Below, piece by piece: positions 1 to 56,129 of a DNA stretch of 64,000 nucleotides (the first letter of the stretch is position 1; each line of letters opens with the position of its first letter). The notes below the pieces were generated by a model. The model was not told where the DNA came from. It was given only the letters and a program-made list of their open reading frames with translations, and did no database searches. Position numbers and translations under genes: made by a program. Location: positions 22,720,418 through 22,784,417 of the forward strand of contig OY997645.1 of NCBI GenBank assembly GCA_963921795.1. Direction: 5' to 3'. The stretch is from Nannobrachium achirus (lineage: Eukaryota; Chordata; Actinopteri; Myctophiformes; Myctophidae).

Positions 1-185
1 CTTGTAGATCAGCTGTTTTCGGCCAACATAAAAACAGGAGGGGGCCTGGTATAGACTAGAGCAGAGGGGGAATTCAGTCAACTTACAGGCCTATTTAGGG
101 TTTTTAACCCATTTAGACTTGGAAAGCCTTTATGTTGTTATACCTTTCAATCCGGGACAGCGTCTGTGTCATTTTAGTTGTTACT

Positions 186-366
186 ATATATCGTCACTGT
201 CGGGCAGAAACCTCGTATGACAAGAATGTCACACAAAAGCAGTGAAAATAGCAGATCTACAAGCATTGTAGATCGGATATTTTCACCATTTTAAATCGTT
301 TTAAAAATTATAATAAAAACTGACCGGTTTTGGAAATACAAGGTTTCCGCCCGGCAAAAACAATAT
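186..366. mobile_element. CGTCACTGTCGGGCAGAAAC MITE, copy 1
   Basis: Left end TCGTCACTGTCGGGCAGAAA, right end ACAAGGTTTCCGCCCGGC (inverted). A palindrome copy at 241-287 lies in the centre. Confidence 0.6.
241..287. repeat. Palindrome-family copy (short)
   Basis: GTGAAAATAGCAGATCTACA pairs with TGTAGATCGGATATTTTCAC around a very short loop; the inner GC-rich part is missing. Confidence 0.75.
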
Positions 367-399
367 AGGGTGAAAAGTGACATCGCCCTAAATGTCTTG

Positions 400-850
400 G
401 CCATCTGGCCAGTGATGTATATTGAACCAGTTACCCGTATATGGAGGCCCCTGATACCCATATATGGAGATCCATGTTTATGTAGATATGCTGTGAGACC
501 CCAAACAGTTATTTGTTATTTGAAAGTCATATGACATCATACATACAATCCCTTTTATGCCCATATATGGAGATCCCTGTCTGTCTGTCATCCACACAGA
601 TATGGGCTGTCTTGGCCATCTGTCTTGGACCTATATGGATTCTGTTAGTGTGGTATGTGGCCGATGTGGACTCCATATATGGGCATTCCCATATGAAGTC
701 ATGTTAGATATGGGCTTAATATTGATGACATCAGGGATCTCCATATGAGGGCATAAAAGGGATTCTGTTAAGTGTGGTTCCCCTGACATCTCAGTGATGT
801 CAGAGCATCAAACTGAGCGGTATACAGAGAGGTGACACTGAGACGTTACA
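400..850. repeat. CCATATATGG-rich repeat block 1
   Basis: Exact CCATATATGG near 468, 560 and 671, in the contexts CCCATATATGGAGATCC and ATATATGGGCAT, with TTGATGACATCAGGGATC. Related blocks follow at 11.3, 17.6 and 53.7 kb. Confidence 0.7.
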
Positions 851-1370
851 CAGAGACAAGATGTGGCCGTTTTTATACTAAACTGTACAATCAAATATAT
901 ATATATATATATATATTTTTTTAACAATATGTTTATTTCCGTTTTTTTTATACATACAAAGCAACAACAAAAACAAAGCTCAGACAAAATAAACAAACAA
1001 AAAACCCCACAAAAAACAAAATCAAATATAATTTGAATAAAAAATATAGATTTTTCCAAAAACTTAGGTTAGGATTTAGAAGCCGTGTTTAGAATCAGCT
1101 TTAGGTCTACGTGGTTAAAGACCAAAGAGCTTATTTGCCAAACTGTATTGCTAGAGTAGGCCTTTTACTGTAGATGTGAGTGTGCTTGTGTCTTGCACCT
1201 CTGTTTGATATCTGCAGCCTTGTTTCTGTCTGCAGGGAGTCAGCAGCAGAACCTAATCACTGGTATAAAACACACTACTCAGGCCTTGAAACGGCATTGA
1301 CTCAGCTACAGTAAATGTATCCCCAGTTTACAACAGCACAGCATTTCTACATGCCCTTTCTTCATAAACA

Positions 1371-1412
1371 CACACACACACGCACGCACACACACACACA
1401 CACACACACACG

Positions 1413-1443
<31 letters not shown>

Positions 1444-1612
1444 GCGCACACACACACACACACACGTACACACACACACACACTCCACACACACTCCACA
1501 CGCTCCACACGTAAGCAGGAACATACATTAACGCACCCCCGAGTGTCCATGCTGATTCTACATTCCCCATGCAATGTCACCCCCGGGTATGTCAGTGTGG
1601 GAGGCTGCGTCA

Positions 1613-1668
<56 letters not shown>
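1371..1668. repeat. CA microsatellites
   Basis: CA tract with CGCA interruptions (1371-1500) and a pure CA tract (about 1613-1668), separated by unique sequence. Confidence 0.95.
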
Positions 1669-1672
<4 letters not shown>

Positions 1673-1887
1673 CCGCAAGCACACACTCCTAAACCCGGAT
1701 TGATCCGTAGCACACACTTGAAATTGGCTGTTTTCGCTAATGGGAGAGGAGGAAATGAGGGCAAAGCGTGTTCTGTAATAAATCTGATGGAGTGCAATAC
1801 ACACATGTGGTATTCTCTAATTCATTATGGTAATATAAATCCAGAGTCCCAAAGTCAAACTTTCGCACTGGACTAAAACATTCTAAC

Positions 1888-2245
1888 TAGGGCTGCAACA
1901 ATCCATTATCTGCTTAGAGATTATTCTATCCATTACTGATTCGATCAATAGAATTATCAAGAAGGACTTTTATTTGGATAATAAAAACTAATTATATGTC
2001 AACAAATCAGTGCAAAAATATGTATTATTAATTGATTACTTTTTATAATCAACTAAATCAATTAGTCTGATTATCCACTTAAGCCCTCTTTTATACTTTG
2101 TTGTACAACAGTGTCACGCGAAAGTAGGTCTACAAGCTCACATGGTGTTGCATCGCAACACCTTGTGAGCATGTAGATCTGCATTTTTTTGTTACTATTT
2201 TATAATTGATAAAATCGATTAGTTCGAGTAACTATTGCACTAGTA
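1888..2245. mobile_element. hAT-type non-autonomous element (TAGGGCTGCAAC family)
   Basis: 358 bp starting TAGGGCTGCAACAAT and flanked by the 8-bp TSD ATTCTAAC (1880-1887 and 2246-2253). It has no ORF and carries one copy of the palindrome family at about 2123-2190. Confidence 0.75.
2123..2190. repeat. Palindrome-family copy
   Basis: Inner stem GGTGTTG/CAACACC differs from the family's CGCGTCG/CGACGCG on both arms. The outer arm is GGTCTACAAGCTCACA. Confidence 0.75.
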
Positions 2246-2253
2246 ATTCTAAC

Positions 2254-2619
2254 AACTAAAAACATTCTGTTCTGTTCTATTCTTTATTGTCATTTCATCT
2301 TATGATTAGTAAAATATTATATTTTGTCCCAATGCTATGCAGTCTGCATGGAAAAAACGTTACATTTGAGATAAGATTTCTCTAGTAGTTCTCTATAAGG
2401 AGGTAAAGGGAGTCAGACATCAGGCTACAGTCCTGACAGCAGCACACAGGGCTAAGCTGTGTTGGAATACACTACTAGTACTATTAAAGCTTTTTTTTTG
2501 CATTGGTAGTGAGCAAACAAATGCAGTGTGTTGCCATGGTAGCTATGGTAACTACTGTTGGTATTACCTCAAGGGACGCTGAAAATGCAGGGTAGTCAAG
2601 AGAGTGTGCATGTGTGCGT
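2254..2619. other. usp2: Unassigned intron/upstream sequence
   Basis: No gene, element ends or hairpin were recognised. Confidence 0.4.
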
Positions 2620-3331
2620 GCAGGCAAGGCAAGCCAAGTTTATTTGTATAACCACACTTCAACAAGGCAAGGCATCACAACACAAAACATTAACCCATTT
2701 AGAACGGTGTATCATTATTTTATGCTTTAACTATTGAAAAATAGCAGATATACAAGCTCACAGCGCGGCACCGAGTGCGTAAGAAAGTATTAAGACAACG
2801 TGCAAAAGAAACACACCATAAAAGGACATTTCAATACAATTAAAAGTTGTTTTCAGTGAGTTAAGAGAATGGAAAATAAGAATAAGCTAAATTAAAACAT
2901 GAAAGAAGTTAATTAAATCAAAAGCCTCTATAAAAGGCAGTAGCAAACAAAAAAGTTGACAGAATTGATTTCAAAGAACTGAAAGATGTAACAGAATGGC
3001 AGTTTTCTGGGAGTTTGTTCCAGATATGAGGTGCATAAAAACCGAACGCTGCTTCTCCACATTTAGTTTTGACTCTGGAGACAGAGAGCAGACCTGTCCC
3101 AGATTACCTGAGAGGTCTGGATGGTTCATAATAACATAGCAGAAAATCAGAATAGTTTTTTGCCCTAAACTATTCAACACTTTCTAAACTTACAGTAGTC
3201 ATTGTAAATTAATATTTTTTAGTAAGCCAGCATAAAGATCTGAGCGCTTGAGTGATATTGATACAATTTCTTTGTCTTAGCAAAAACTTGAGAAAAAGTG
3301 TTCTGAATCAACTGCTGCTGTCTTTATTATA

Positions 3332-3384
<53 letters not shown>

Positions 3385-3690
3385 CCTGCTGAGACCTAAC
3401 TCCTTTGATTAACCTAATACGAATACTTGATAAGGTGATAATAGGCTGACTTTGTAATTGCCTTCGTGTGGCTGTTGAAATTCAGGTCTGAGTCCATGAC
3501 TACACCAAGCCTTAGTGTACATGTGTTTCCACGGATACATAACTGTATTAGAAGTTATATACATTTCCCATGCTCTTATCCATCTCTCATGTCTTGTCCA
3601 TATTGTTATGTACTCCTACTCCCACAGGTATGTGTTCTTGTTTGCTTTTCCTTCTTAATAGTTTGCCCGCCAGGCTAGCCCAAGCTTGTT
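2620..3690. repeat. LINE-like interspersed repeat
   Basis: GGCAAGCCAAGTTTATTTGT, GAGTTTGTTCCAGATATGAGG and CAGACCTGTCCCAGATTACC resemble repeats that recur across fish genomes. It contains an AT tract (3338-3381) and one palindrome arm (2736-2765). Recognition is from memory. Confidence 0.4.
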
Positions 3691-4125
3691 TCACTAAGCT
3701 GTACGCTGGGCCTCTGACAAGAAGACAGCTGTGAAAATAAAGTCTACATATGTCTATGGACAAGGCAGTTAGACAGTTATAGGCTATTTAGCCAAAGGTG
3801 TTGTACACAGTAGTACAGGATTCAAGGCTCTCTGATAGTCTGACTGATGTAGAAGCACACACCCTTCTTCTGGGGAAGACCTGTTTAGCTATTTGCAAAA
3901 ATCCTTTTCAAATTCATGGATTTGAGGAAGTAAGCAAGAAAAGGAAATATTTTCTTTGCACATTGTACTTTAGCACTTTGAATACATGATACAGAACTGT
4001 AAATGATTAGGCCTGTTAACCACATTCCCAACCTTGTGCCCCTTTTTGTCATTAGAGGCAAAATAAATCTAAAATATTTTCAAATAAATCAGATCTACAA
4101 GCTCACAACGTGTAACTGCTAGCAT

Positions 4126-4194
4126 CATAAACCAGCCTCCCCCAGAAATCTAAATTCAAAATGAATTTATACTTCTGGAGGAGGCTGGTTTACG
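4126..4194. repeat. Inverted repeat / hairpin
   Basis: TAAACCAGCCTCCCCCAGAA pairs with TTCTGGAGGAGGCTGGTTTA and AAATTC with GAATTT, with about four mismatches over 32 bp and a 5-nt loop. A single palindrome-family arm lies just upstream (4089-4112). Confidence 0.6.
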
Positions 4195-4199
4195 AGGTT

Positions 4200-7100
4200 A
4201 TGTCTGCGATGCATTATCACCTTATCGATTGGATATTTTTAACTGTATGCATACCACCATCGTACGACAATGTATAAAATAGTTCTTTAATGCTTAATTA
4301 AGGAATTCACTCACTTCAGTGCCCCCCCCCCCCCCCCTTCCTTGATTGTACTGACAGGACACCAGTCTGTAGGATCCTCCTTTACTAAAAGGAGGACTGC
4401 TGCTATTTAGATTTCTCAGTGTTTCCTGAACTCATTCGTTAAGTTATGAAAATACATTGAGGCAGTAGCTACAGGTTTGTTGATATTGTTAGCCTAGCTT
4501 AGCATCAGCCCCTGCGGTGCTTCACAGCCTCTACAGAGCAGTGGTGTTTTGGTCAGCCTCCTGCCTGTCTGCCGACTCCACATCCATATCTTGAATTATT
4601 GATAACCCTATGGTAAGAGAGGGAGGGAGCAGAGAACAGAGGTACTTTAAGGAGAAGTAGAGACACTGGGAGAGAGAGAAGAGAGGAAGGGAGGGCACAC
4701 TGAGAGAGGATAGGGAACTGAGAGAGCGAGAGGATGGGGGAGAGAGAGAGAGATTAAAGAAATAGGAGCCTCCCCCACTGAACCTAACACGCATAAACAA
4801 CACCAGATACTTTTATTTATTCAGACGCTGCGCTGCGTTGTGAACAAGAGCCTAGCTGTCTCTGCCTATAAGTCGACACAGGAATAGACTGTGCTGCCTG
4901 CCTGCGTGCCCCCACTACCCAGCAGCCTAACCTCCAACATTCAGCTCTCGCATTACAGCCATGGGACACATCATGTATGTCATAGTACACAGAGAGAGAG
5001 AGAGACAGAAATAATAGGTGTTGGGCAGACAGAATGTTTTTCAGTATTAGATGCTGTGTAGGAAACTAAGGTTTTACTCTCCCTGTCACACTGGCTGCAA
5101 AACTAAAACAAGAAAAAGACAGTGAATGGCTTTTTTAACTTAACCACTGCCATAACTTCAAAAACCTGCCTTGTGGTTGGTGGAGTCAACAAACTTCAAA
5201 GCCACCTGCCAAAACATGCCAGCACGTGGCTTTGTAGCTGGTGTTGATTTCCCACACTGCCACAAATAGGCTTGGTCCACTTTTTGACGGAGACAGAATA
5301 ATCTGTACAATTGTTAAACTTTAACTCTACTATAATTATTACTATAATTTATCAAAGTAGCAGTAAGAGAGCTGATAGAGAATCAAAGTGATCCCACATT
5401 GGCCATCTTGGAAAGAGGGGTAGAGGTAAACTAGCCATACTACCAGTATATTCACACTGCAGTTAACTGCGTGGGTATCTTTCTCCCTTGTGTTAACATG
5501 GGTGGATAGAGTTTAGCTGTGCTAGGCTAGAGGTAAACAGCACCCACAGGACTCACATGGGATTACATGCTGGCAGAGGTTCCTAACCACTACACATGAC
5601 CTCTGAGTATTGTCCTACAATTAGGTGAATATGAAAGTAACTTGTTCCACAGACAATAATATTACATTACTGCTACAGTTTTGGCCTCCATGCTCTAATT
5701 CCCTGTAGGGATGTAAAGGATTGGTATAAGATGCTGCGCTTTGCATCACAGATACATCAGCAAGTCATGCATGCTTTATAGTGCGTCAGTAAGCATGCTA
5801 GCGATGCTGTGTGGGCAGAGATCCAATGCTATCTCATCTGGACAGAATACTGATGACATTGCACGGTACTGTGTCATTTCTTTCACAGAGTCATGTATGG
5901 CTGCATTGAGTTGATGTCATCTTACTTGATTTGCAAATTTACTGTGTTTTTAACATGGATGCAGCAAAGCCAGTACAGTGGAGTACATGGATAAGAGTGA
6001 AACAAGACAACGCCTGTTAGTGGCCTTTGCTGCAAAATTCCAGGGAGACATTTTCTTTGGGCTCAAAGTGTGTTTTATTGAGGCAAGGCAATCTCAATCT
6101 GAATCTACCCATTCGATTTTTAGATATCTTGAGCTATATTTTCTAACGTATTGCTAGAAGAAAGGTCATGGGGTTTCCAAGAGTTCATTCTCTGGGGCAA
6201 CCTGACACTTGGTCAGGACCCCATTGGTGTCACTGGGTCAATGTACTTGTGGTGGGTACCCCAGTAGCATCATCTTTCAACATTCATCAGTAGAGTCTTG
6301 TGACTGACAATTAATGGAATGTGGATGTGGATGTGCGATTGAAAACTAATTACAACAACACAGGCACGCCGTCAGAGGTGGATGTGAGCCCTGTGTGGCA
6401 CCAGCCGAGCAAGTGGCCATGCCAAGCAGTGTGCCAGACATTCTATTTGCATACCAATATAGTTGGAATCAGTAATGATTCAGTCCTCATCAACATGCAT
6501 TGAACATTCGGTCATATGTTGCCCAGATGTCAGCATCTGATGAGTTGGGAGTGAGTACTGAGAATGTGTTGTCTGATGAGCATGAAAGGGCTCAGCCAAT
6601 TATTATATAGCAATCAATCAAGCCAGTCATTTTCAAGAAATTATTCCAAAGTACTGAAACACAACTAAGCTATCTTAGCAGTAACTGCCCTGCTTATATG
6701 GTACAGCATACCTGAATTGATGGACTACAATTTGTAGACTTAGGAGCGGGCATGGAAATTAGAGCTACCATGAGGATCTCATTCCTTCTTCAATAGCTCT
6801 AGTCAAATGTGTTTTGTTTTAATTACTTTAAAGTATTTTATTTTATTTTATTGTCAAACAGTAAAATCATATAACTTGTACATACTGTCTGCTACTCAAG
6901 ATTGTTGAATCAGCCTCTAGCGTAGTTCATAGTGGCAGAACATTGTCTGCATTTTGGCATTCTATGGACCTGTCCGACCTGATCAGAATGTTTGAACATC
7001 TATGGACTTTTTCTAATATTTCTAATAGTCAATAACAATATCAGTGTCCTATTCAAGTGTCCTGTTCTTCCTGAAATAAGAATAATACTGCTCCACACCG

Positions 7101-7403
7101 ACGCTGTAGGTTTGTAGTTTGATATACATAATGATTCTTTTTGAATAATTTAATCTTTTTAATAACACATTGACCTGCTCTACAAAAACAAATGAGAATA
7201 AACAATGTACTCATAACATACTGTAATGCTTAATTTATACAGCGTCGTATGCTGGTGTTGTGGGGTGAGAATACAGCGGTGCACAAGCTAGTGGATCACC
7301 TATTTTCGCTTAGCAACACCGTCATACTACAAAGAATAAATCACACTTTTTCACTGATTCCGTTGTTGAACTCATACTGAGCTCATGTCTGTTCCTCCTG
7401 CAG
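4200..7403. other. usp2: Unassigned sequence upstream of usp2 exon 2
   Basis: AT-rich sequence with a C-run (4322-4337), a purine-rich tract (4615-4755) and a short GA tract (4990-5005). No exon of another gene is seen; a noncoding usp2 first exon could be hidden here. Confidence 0.4.
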
Positions 7404-50595
<43,192 letters not shown>

Positions 50596-50690
50596 AAAAT
50601 GTTGGTTGTTGTTTTTCCCTTCTAACTGGCAGTATCTATTAGCATGCATTATTAATGCTAGCATGAGTCTGTGACAAGTCTAGTCCTGGA

Positions 50691-51124
50691 TAGGGCTGTC
50701 ACAATTATTGCATAATCGTCTAATTGCGATTATTTGACATAATCGCGATTATTTTTCATAATCGTCATAATCGTTTCCATGTTGAAAAAAGTTCATATAT
50801 TAAAAATATATATATATAAAATAAATAAATAGTGGAAATAGCAGATCTACAAGCTCACAACGCGTCGCATCGCGGCGCGTTGTGAGCTTGTAGATCGTCT
50901 ATTTCCACTATCAATGTTCTTTTTTAAGTATAAGGTTGTCAAATATGGCAGTAATTTCTTTGTATATTTAGGTTATGTGTCATATCTGCCATGTGCAACT
51001 TCAAAGCCTAAAAGACGAACAGAAATGTAATTGTCAACGACAAAAACACAGTTAAATCGTTAATCGCAATTATTTGAGTGACAGTTAATCGGCATGTAAA
51101 AATGTCATAATCGTGACAGCCCTA
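50691..51124. mobile_element. hAT-type element, TAGGGCTGTCAC family, copy 2
   Basis: Same TIRs and layout as the 31.8-kb copy; TSD GTCCTGGA (50683-50690, 51125-51132). The palindrome lies at 50832-50908, at nearly the same offset as in copy 1, so it was present in the common ancestor. Confidence 0.9.
50832..50908. repeat. Palindrome-family copy (one mismatch)
   Basis: Nearly identical to the 31.9-kb copy, with one unpaired change in the inner right arm (GCGGCGCG) and GTCTATTT in place of GGCTATTT. Confidence 0.85.
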
Positions 51125-51161
51125 GTCCTGGAGGACCATGGCTATATGATTTCCTCTTTAC

Positions 51162-51666
51162 CAGTGGTTCTCAACCAGTGGTACATGTACCACTGGTGGT
51201 ACATGTACCACTGGTGGTACTTGAGCACCCCTCTGGTGGTACACAGTGGAGTCTCCCAAAAAAGAAGAAAAAAGATTATTATACTACAGGTAGTTCTGAC
51301 CAAGCACTTGGCTGAAAAAGACTCTCATTGTCTCAGTGTCTGTGGCATTGTGTGACAACTGCAGAAGTTAAAGGAGAAGTTCACAAAAAAAAGTATTTCT
51401 ATCGGGTACACACCCCATGAAGCCTTGAATTCATGGTGATGTGTTTTTTTTTTTCTCTTTTCTTTTTTCCCTAGGACAATAATTTGATGACCGGCGGAGT
51501 CGGTCCTATTGACCCATGACCCGATCATCAAATTATTGGCTTGTGCATAGCGGAATAGGATGGGATAGATCTACACACCTGTATTTTAACATCGGTTATT
51601 ATGGTGGTACATGGAGAGAGATATTTTCTGAGGTGGTACTTGGTCTAAAAAGGTTGAGAACCACTG
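51162..51666. mobile_element. CAGTGGTTCTCAACC element downstream of usp2
   Basis: TIRs CAGTGGTTCTCAACC and GGTTGAGAACCACTG; flanks CTCTTTAC and CTCTATAC are an 8-bp TSD with one mismatch. Inside are repeated GGTACATGTACCACTGGT palindromes and a hairpin with 14-bp arms (51476-51489 with 51525-51538). Confidence 0.78.
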
Positions 51667-51674
51667 CTCTATAC

Positions 51675-52167
51675 CATTTGGAACAAGATGATAAAGCTTA
51701 GAATAGAAGACGTATTACCATCGTCATGATGAGGATTATTAACTGGGAGGTTCTCCTGTCTCCTGATCATCGGCTGATAAGAGTCGAGTGGGAAATGTAT
51801 GTTAATGTTACCATCATGTCTGAAGACAATTTATTTTAACAGGCCAGTTACTCAGAAACAACACTATTGTGAAAAATGTTTTATTAATGACCAATAGAAT
51901 GTGTATATTTAACCTTATAGGCTCTTGATTACTGTGTAAACAAATTAAGAGGCACTCTAATCATTGGACTAATGTGGCCTATGTTCCTTGTGCAATCAAT
52001 CATGTTCTATATCCATGGCCCATGAATTTCGTCTTCACCTTGCACAACGTTGCGTGATCTGATACCATCAGTACCCAGGAATAGGCCCCTATTCTCTTTC
52101 CCTGCCTGTCTACACCCTGGTTGCAAGGCATGACCCCATCCCAGTGAGTACAGGGAGAAGTAAACTG
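51675..52167. other. Intergenic sequence
   Basis: Between a hAT element and a MITE; nothing recognised. Confidence 0.45.
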
Positions 52168-52388
52168 TATATCGTTGCTGTCGGGTAGAATCCTCTTATC
52201 TCCATACTTTTACTTTTTGTAAATGAATGCCTTGATCATACTAGTGTCACACAAAAGCATCAAAAGTAGCAGGAACAACCTCGAAACCTGGCACAAAGCA
52301 ACGCGCTTTGAGCTTGTGGATCTGCTACTTTTTGAATCCTGATAAGTAACAGTTTTGGACATACAAGGTTTCCATCAGATATTCTGAG
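52168..52388. mobile_element. CGTCACTGTCGGGCAGAAAC MITE, copy 4
   Basis: Left TCGTTGCTGTCGGGTAGAAT, right ACATACAAGGTTTCCATCAG, with a decayed palindrome at 52261-52335. Confidence 0.55.
52261..52335. repeat. Palindrome-family copy (decayed)
   Basis: AAAAGTAGCAGGAACAACCTC against AAGCGCGTTGC-type inner sequence and GAGCTTGTGGATCTGCTACTTTT; the outer AAAGTAGCAG/CTGCTACTTT is paired. Confidence 0.6.
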
Positions 52389-52439
52389 GAGAACTTGACT
52401 GATAGATTATGTCATTTTGAGGAGAACTTGACTGATAGA

Positions 52440-52960
52440 TAAATAATGAAGCGAACCAACATTAACAAAGAAGCAATTGTACAACAAATTGTGAGGGTTT
52501 TACAAGACAGTACAACAAATTAGGCAATCGCCAACACCACCACCGTTATTGCCATTATGGGATTAAACAGGCTTTTCTATAGAAATAGTTTTTAAAGGAT
52601 TTAAAACTGTTATTGAACAAGAAAGGTGAAATTCTGGGAAATTGCAAGTGTGGTTGCACTGACACTGACCAATCCTGTCTGATTGGACATTATGTTGTCC
52701 AAGATATCAGGCCTTACAACCCAGATAACTTCAGTCAAAAGGCTAACAAAAAAAAGGTTCACTTTAGCTGGCATAAAAGTTCTCGGACCGTCTGACCTAG
52801 AACAACAGTGTGCTATTATAGCAACCACATTAACTAGCAACTCTGAAGTCCAATGGCAGGCTGTTCCAGAGTCTAGGGGCCTTGATCACAAAGGCCCTGT
52901 CACCTTTGGTCTCCAACCTGGACTTAGGAACAATTAAAAGAGTCAAGGCAGAGGAACAAA
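52440..52960. repeat. LINE-like interspersed repeat
   Basis: GGCAGGCTGTTCCAGAGTCT and AAAGGCCCTGTCACCTTTGG are typical of a common fish repeat. Stops occur in all frames. Confidence 0.4.
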
Positions 52961-53280
52961 GGGGCGGGGCTTACTCTTACAACAGAGCACACCATGCTCT
53001 TTGTTTCATTGCAGTTTCCTTGTGCTGTGTTGTTAGTCTTAAACACATGGGATTTGAACCTAGAATCTTGGGGACATGTAGAGAGCATCTTACTTACTGT
53101 TAGCCAGTCTAGATTGCTTGGTTCAGTTATCCTTGTGGTTTAAGTGTTATTATGAATGTTTTTGTAAGGTCACACAGTATACCATGAGAAATGTCGTAGC
53201 TTGTCCGTCAGTACAGGAAGTGAGCTTGTCCGTCTTTCAGTCAGTACAGGAAGTGATGTCACGTGACATCACCTCATCAA

Positions 53281-53616
53281 TAGTCTCGCGTAGCCAGACA
53301 ACTATTCCACAATCTCTGAATGCTATATAGAGTCTGGAACAGCAGCTCCCTAACGGCGAGTATCGAAAAACGGGCATTAACGTTCAAAAAAAAATATTTT
53401 AAAATGTCATTTCTGCTAAGCAGCAAGCTAAACATGCTTATATGATTTTTATTTATATAATGATAAATATGTGTGATGTGAGACTGAAACGGAAGTGACG
53501 TGGGGGCTTCACTTCCGCTTCATCTCGCACTCATCGTTTCTATTTCCGTCTGCCAGACTGTATGCCGGGAGCATTTGACCAAATCGCGGAGGCAACAGTC
53601 TGGCCACGCGAGACTA
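53281..53616. mobile_element. TIR element with 9-bp TSD (Mutator-like in form)
   Basis: 336 bp, ends TAGTCTCGCGTAGCCAGAC and GTCTGGCCACGCGAGACTA; flanked by CCTCATCAA (53272-53280, 53617-53625). The TSD length suggests a MULE-type transposase in trans; superfamily is inference. Confidence 0.75.
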
Positions 53617-53689
53617 CCTCATCAAAGATCAAACCCTGGATATCATACTGTCACTGTGACATCACTTCCTGTTCCACTTTCTGATGTCA

Positions 53690-55850
53690 TCAATCCCAGG
53701 CCCTAACTGGCCCAAAAGCCTGCTTTACTCTGCTTTACACCCTACCTTCCCCGAAAACGTTAATATTAAGTCCATATGTATATATATGGATGCCCTGTTA
53801 GGGTACACACTTATGCCCAAAAATGGAGATCCCAAGGCATCAACCCAGGCCCTAACTCGCCAAGGCCCTGCTTGGCTTTACTAATATATATCACTGGCCA
53901 GATGGCAAAGGCATGGCCCATATCTCTGTGGCTGGTTCAGATAGGGATCTCCATGTATGGGCATAAAATATATTGTATGTATATGGATACATATTATCTA
54001 TCTATAAATAAAGGATAACATAAAATAAAAAGTCCAGATATGTTCATTCCCAGAAACAAAATCCTTGTATGCCCATATATGGAGATTTCTGATGTCATCA
54101 ATCCCAGGCCGTTACTATTAGAGATGTTACCGATCAATCGGCAATGGATCGGATCGGGCCGATCAAAGTGTGATCGGCGATAATCGGTGGTTTAGATCAA
54201 AAGGTAAATTCACCGATCCGATCGGTGCATCCGATCAACCAGCCGTTCAGTATGCCCACTTGAGGCCATTTTGGGGTATTGATTTCCACAGTGCTGAAGG
54301 AATAATTAGTTACTGCTATGATAATAAATACATAGTAATGCTGGTAAATAACTATAAGGCAAATATATAAATGAATTCATGAGTGAATTAATTAATTAAA
54401 GTTAAAACATTAACATTTAGAAAATATAAATAATATATAAATAATAACTTGATCGGATCGGTGATTGATCGGTATCGGGTGATCAAACTTTTGTGATCGG
54501 TGCTCGATGATCGGTTCCAAAAAACCTGATCGGACCATCCCTAGTTACTATTAAATCCATATATGTATGGATATATATTAATAAAGGATAAAATAAATCA
54601 AATGTCCATATACAGTATGGGCATTCCCAGATGATGCCCTGTTAGGTTACCCCCTTATGCCCATATATGGAGATCCCTAGGCATCAAATCCAGGCCCTAA
54701 CTCGCCAAGGCCCTGCTTGGCTTTACCAATTAACATACGTTTTATGCCCATATACTGTATGGAGATTCCTATATTATCCATATTAAGGACATTATTAAGG
54801 ATATTATGTTATCAATATTTGGTAATGCCCATATATGGACATCATTTGACATAACATTGTTGACTATCATGCAGGGGTCTCCATATACAGTATGAGTAAC
54901 TGGTCCCATATACTGTACAGTACATCACTGGCCAGATGGCCAAGAATTGGCGCAACGCATGTCACTTTGAGGTGTCTTATAGTAGTCTTCATGTTTGAAG
55001 GCAATGAAGGGGATATATATACAGTATATTCTGTATTTATGTGTACTGTAGAAAATACTCCTAAAATAAAAGGGGATACACTTATTGCGACCATAGGTCA
55101 CAGTTTACTATGAAACCCGGAGATCCTGTCCGTACGTCAGTGAGTGGGTAACGCCTCAATGTCTATAGCTGTCGACCTGTTTTGTGACATCACATTGTTG
55201 ACTCAATGAGACTGCCTGTTCTGGCAATCATATATGGAGATCCCTGGTGTCATCAATATTAAGCCCATATTTGGTAATGCCCATATATGGATGCTCCATA
55301 TGGCCAAGACAGAATTCATTTGCAAATCAAGACTGCTGAATATCATCATCTAGATATCCATATATGAAGATCATAACACTGACTTCCTCAAACCCTGGAT
55401 ATCCATCCATGGAGACAACTGGATCATCACTTAGATCTCCATATATGGAGCTGACCTCTACATCTGATTCCCAGATGCAAATTAACACTTGCAAATTAAT
55501 TCAGTCCCTTTTATGCCCATATATGGAGATCCCTGTCCCGATGTCATCAATATTAAGTGCATATCTGGGAATTCACATATTTGCCAATGCCCATATATGG
55601 GCTCTCCATATATCTCCAAGACAGAATTAATTTGCAAATCAAGACTGCTGACTATCATCACCTGGATTTCCATATATGAAGATCATGACACTGACCTCAT
55701 CAAACCCTGGATATCCATACATGAAGATGACTAGATCATCAGCTAGATCTCCATATATTGAGTTGGTCAATACCTCTACATCTGACCTCACGAACTCCAT
55801 ATATGTACATAGCTGACTGTTCTGACATCACAGTGATGACTCCACCAGCT
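53690..55850. repeat. CCATATATGG-rich repeat block 4 (about 2.1 kb)
   Basis: At least seven exact CCATATATGG sites (near 54072, 54660, 54830, 55282, 55440, 55517 and 55592) among GATGTCATCAATATTAAG and CCAGGCCCTAACTCGCCAAG repeats. A hAT element at 54119-54543 interrupts it. Confidence 0.75.
54119..54543. mobile_element. hAT-type element with CCGATC-rich ends
   Basis: 425 bp, TAGAGATGTTACCGATCAAT to GATCGGACCATCCCTA; TSD GTTACTAT (54111-54118, 54544-54551). It is inserted in the CCATATATGG-rich block. Confidence 0.85.
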
Positions 55851-55895
55851 CAGCAGAAGGGCATACATGCCAAAGCAGCCATGTGCACGCTATTT

Positions 55896-56129
55896 AGTGT
55901 GGTTGCCCGAAGGGCAACACACTATAGTTCAGGGGAAACGTTATTCTGGATAAACTTTTCAGCTGGAAATTGGAAATTGATGGAAACCAGATTTATTAGA
56001 GTTGCAATTGGAATTCAATGGGGTAAAAGTGCAATTGTAATTCAATTGGGGAGTGGTGCTAGCTCGAGGATTGGTCTGGCTTCACATGATAGTTAGCTTG
56101 CTGCAGAATATAGTCAGGGCAACCACACT
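55896..56129. mobile_element. Inverted-repeat element AGTGTGGTTGCCC
   Basis: AGTGTGGTTGCCC and GGGCAACCACACT bracket 234 bp; a small hairpin GTTGCCCGAAGGGCAAC marks the left end, and GGAAATTGGAAATTG-type repeats fill the middle. Confidence 0.55.

Noticed and set aside
1315-1692. Long ORFs coding His-Thr or Cys-Val repeats (also near 24.3, 28.4, 40.6 and 60.1 kb)
   Set aside because: They are translations of CA/GT microsatellites, with no sequence outside the repeat that resembles a protein.
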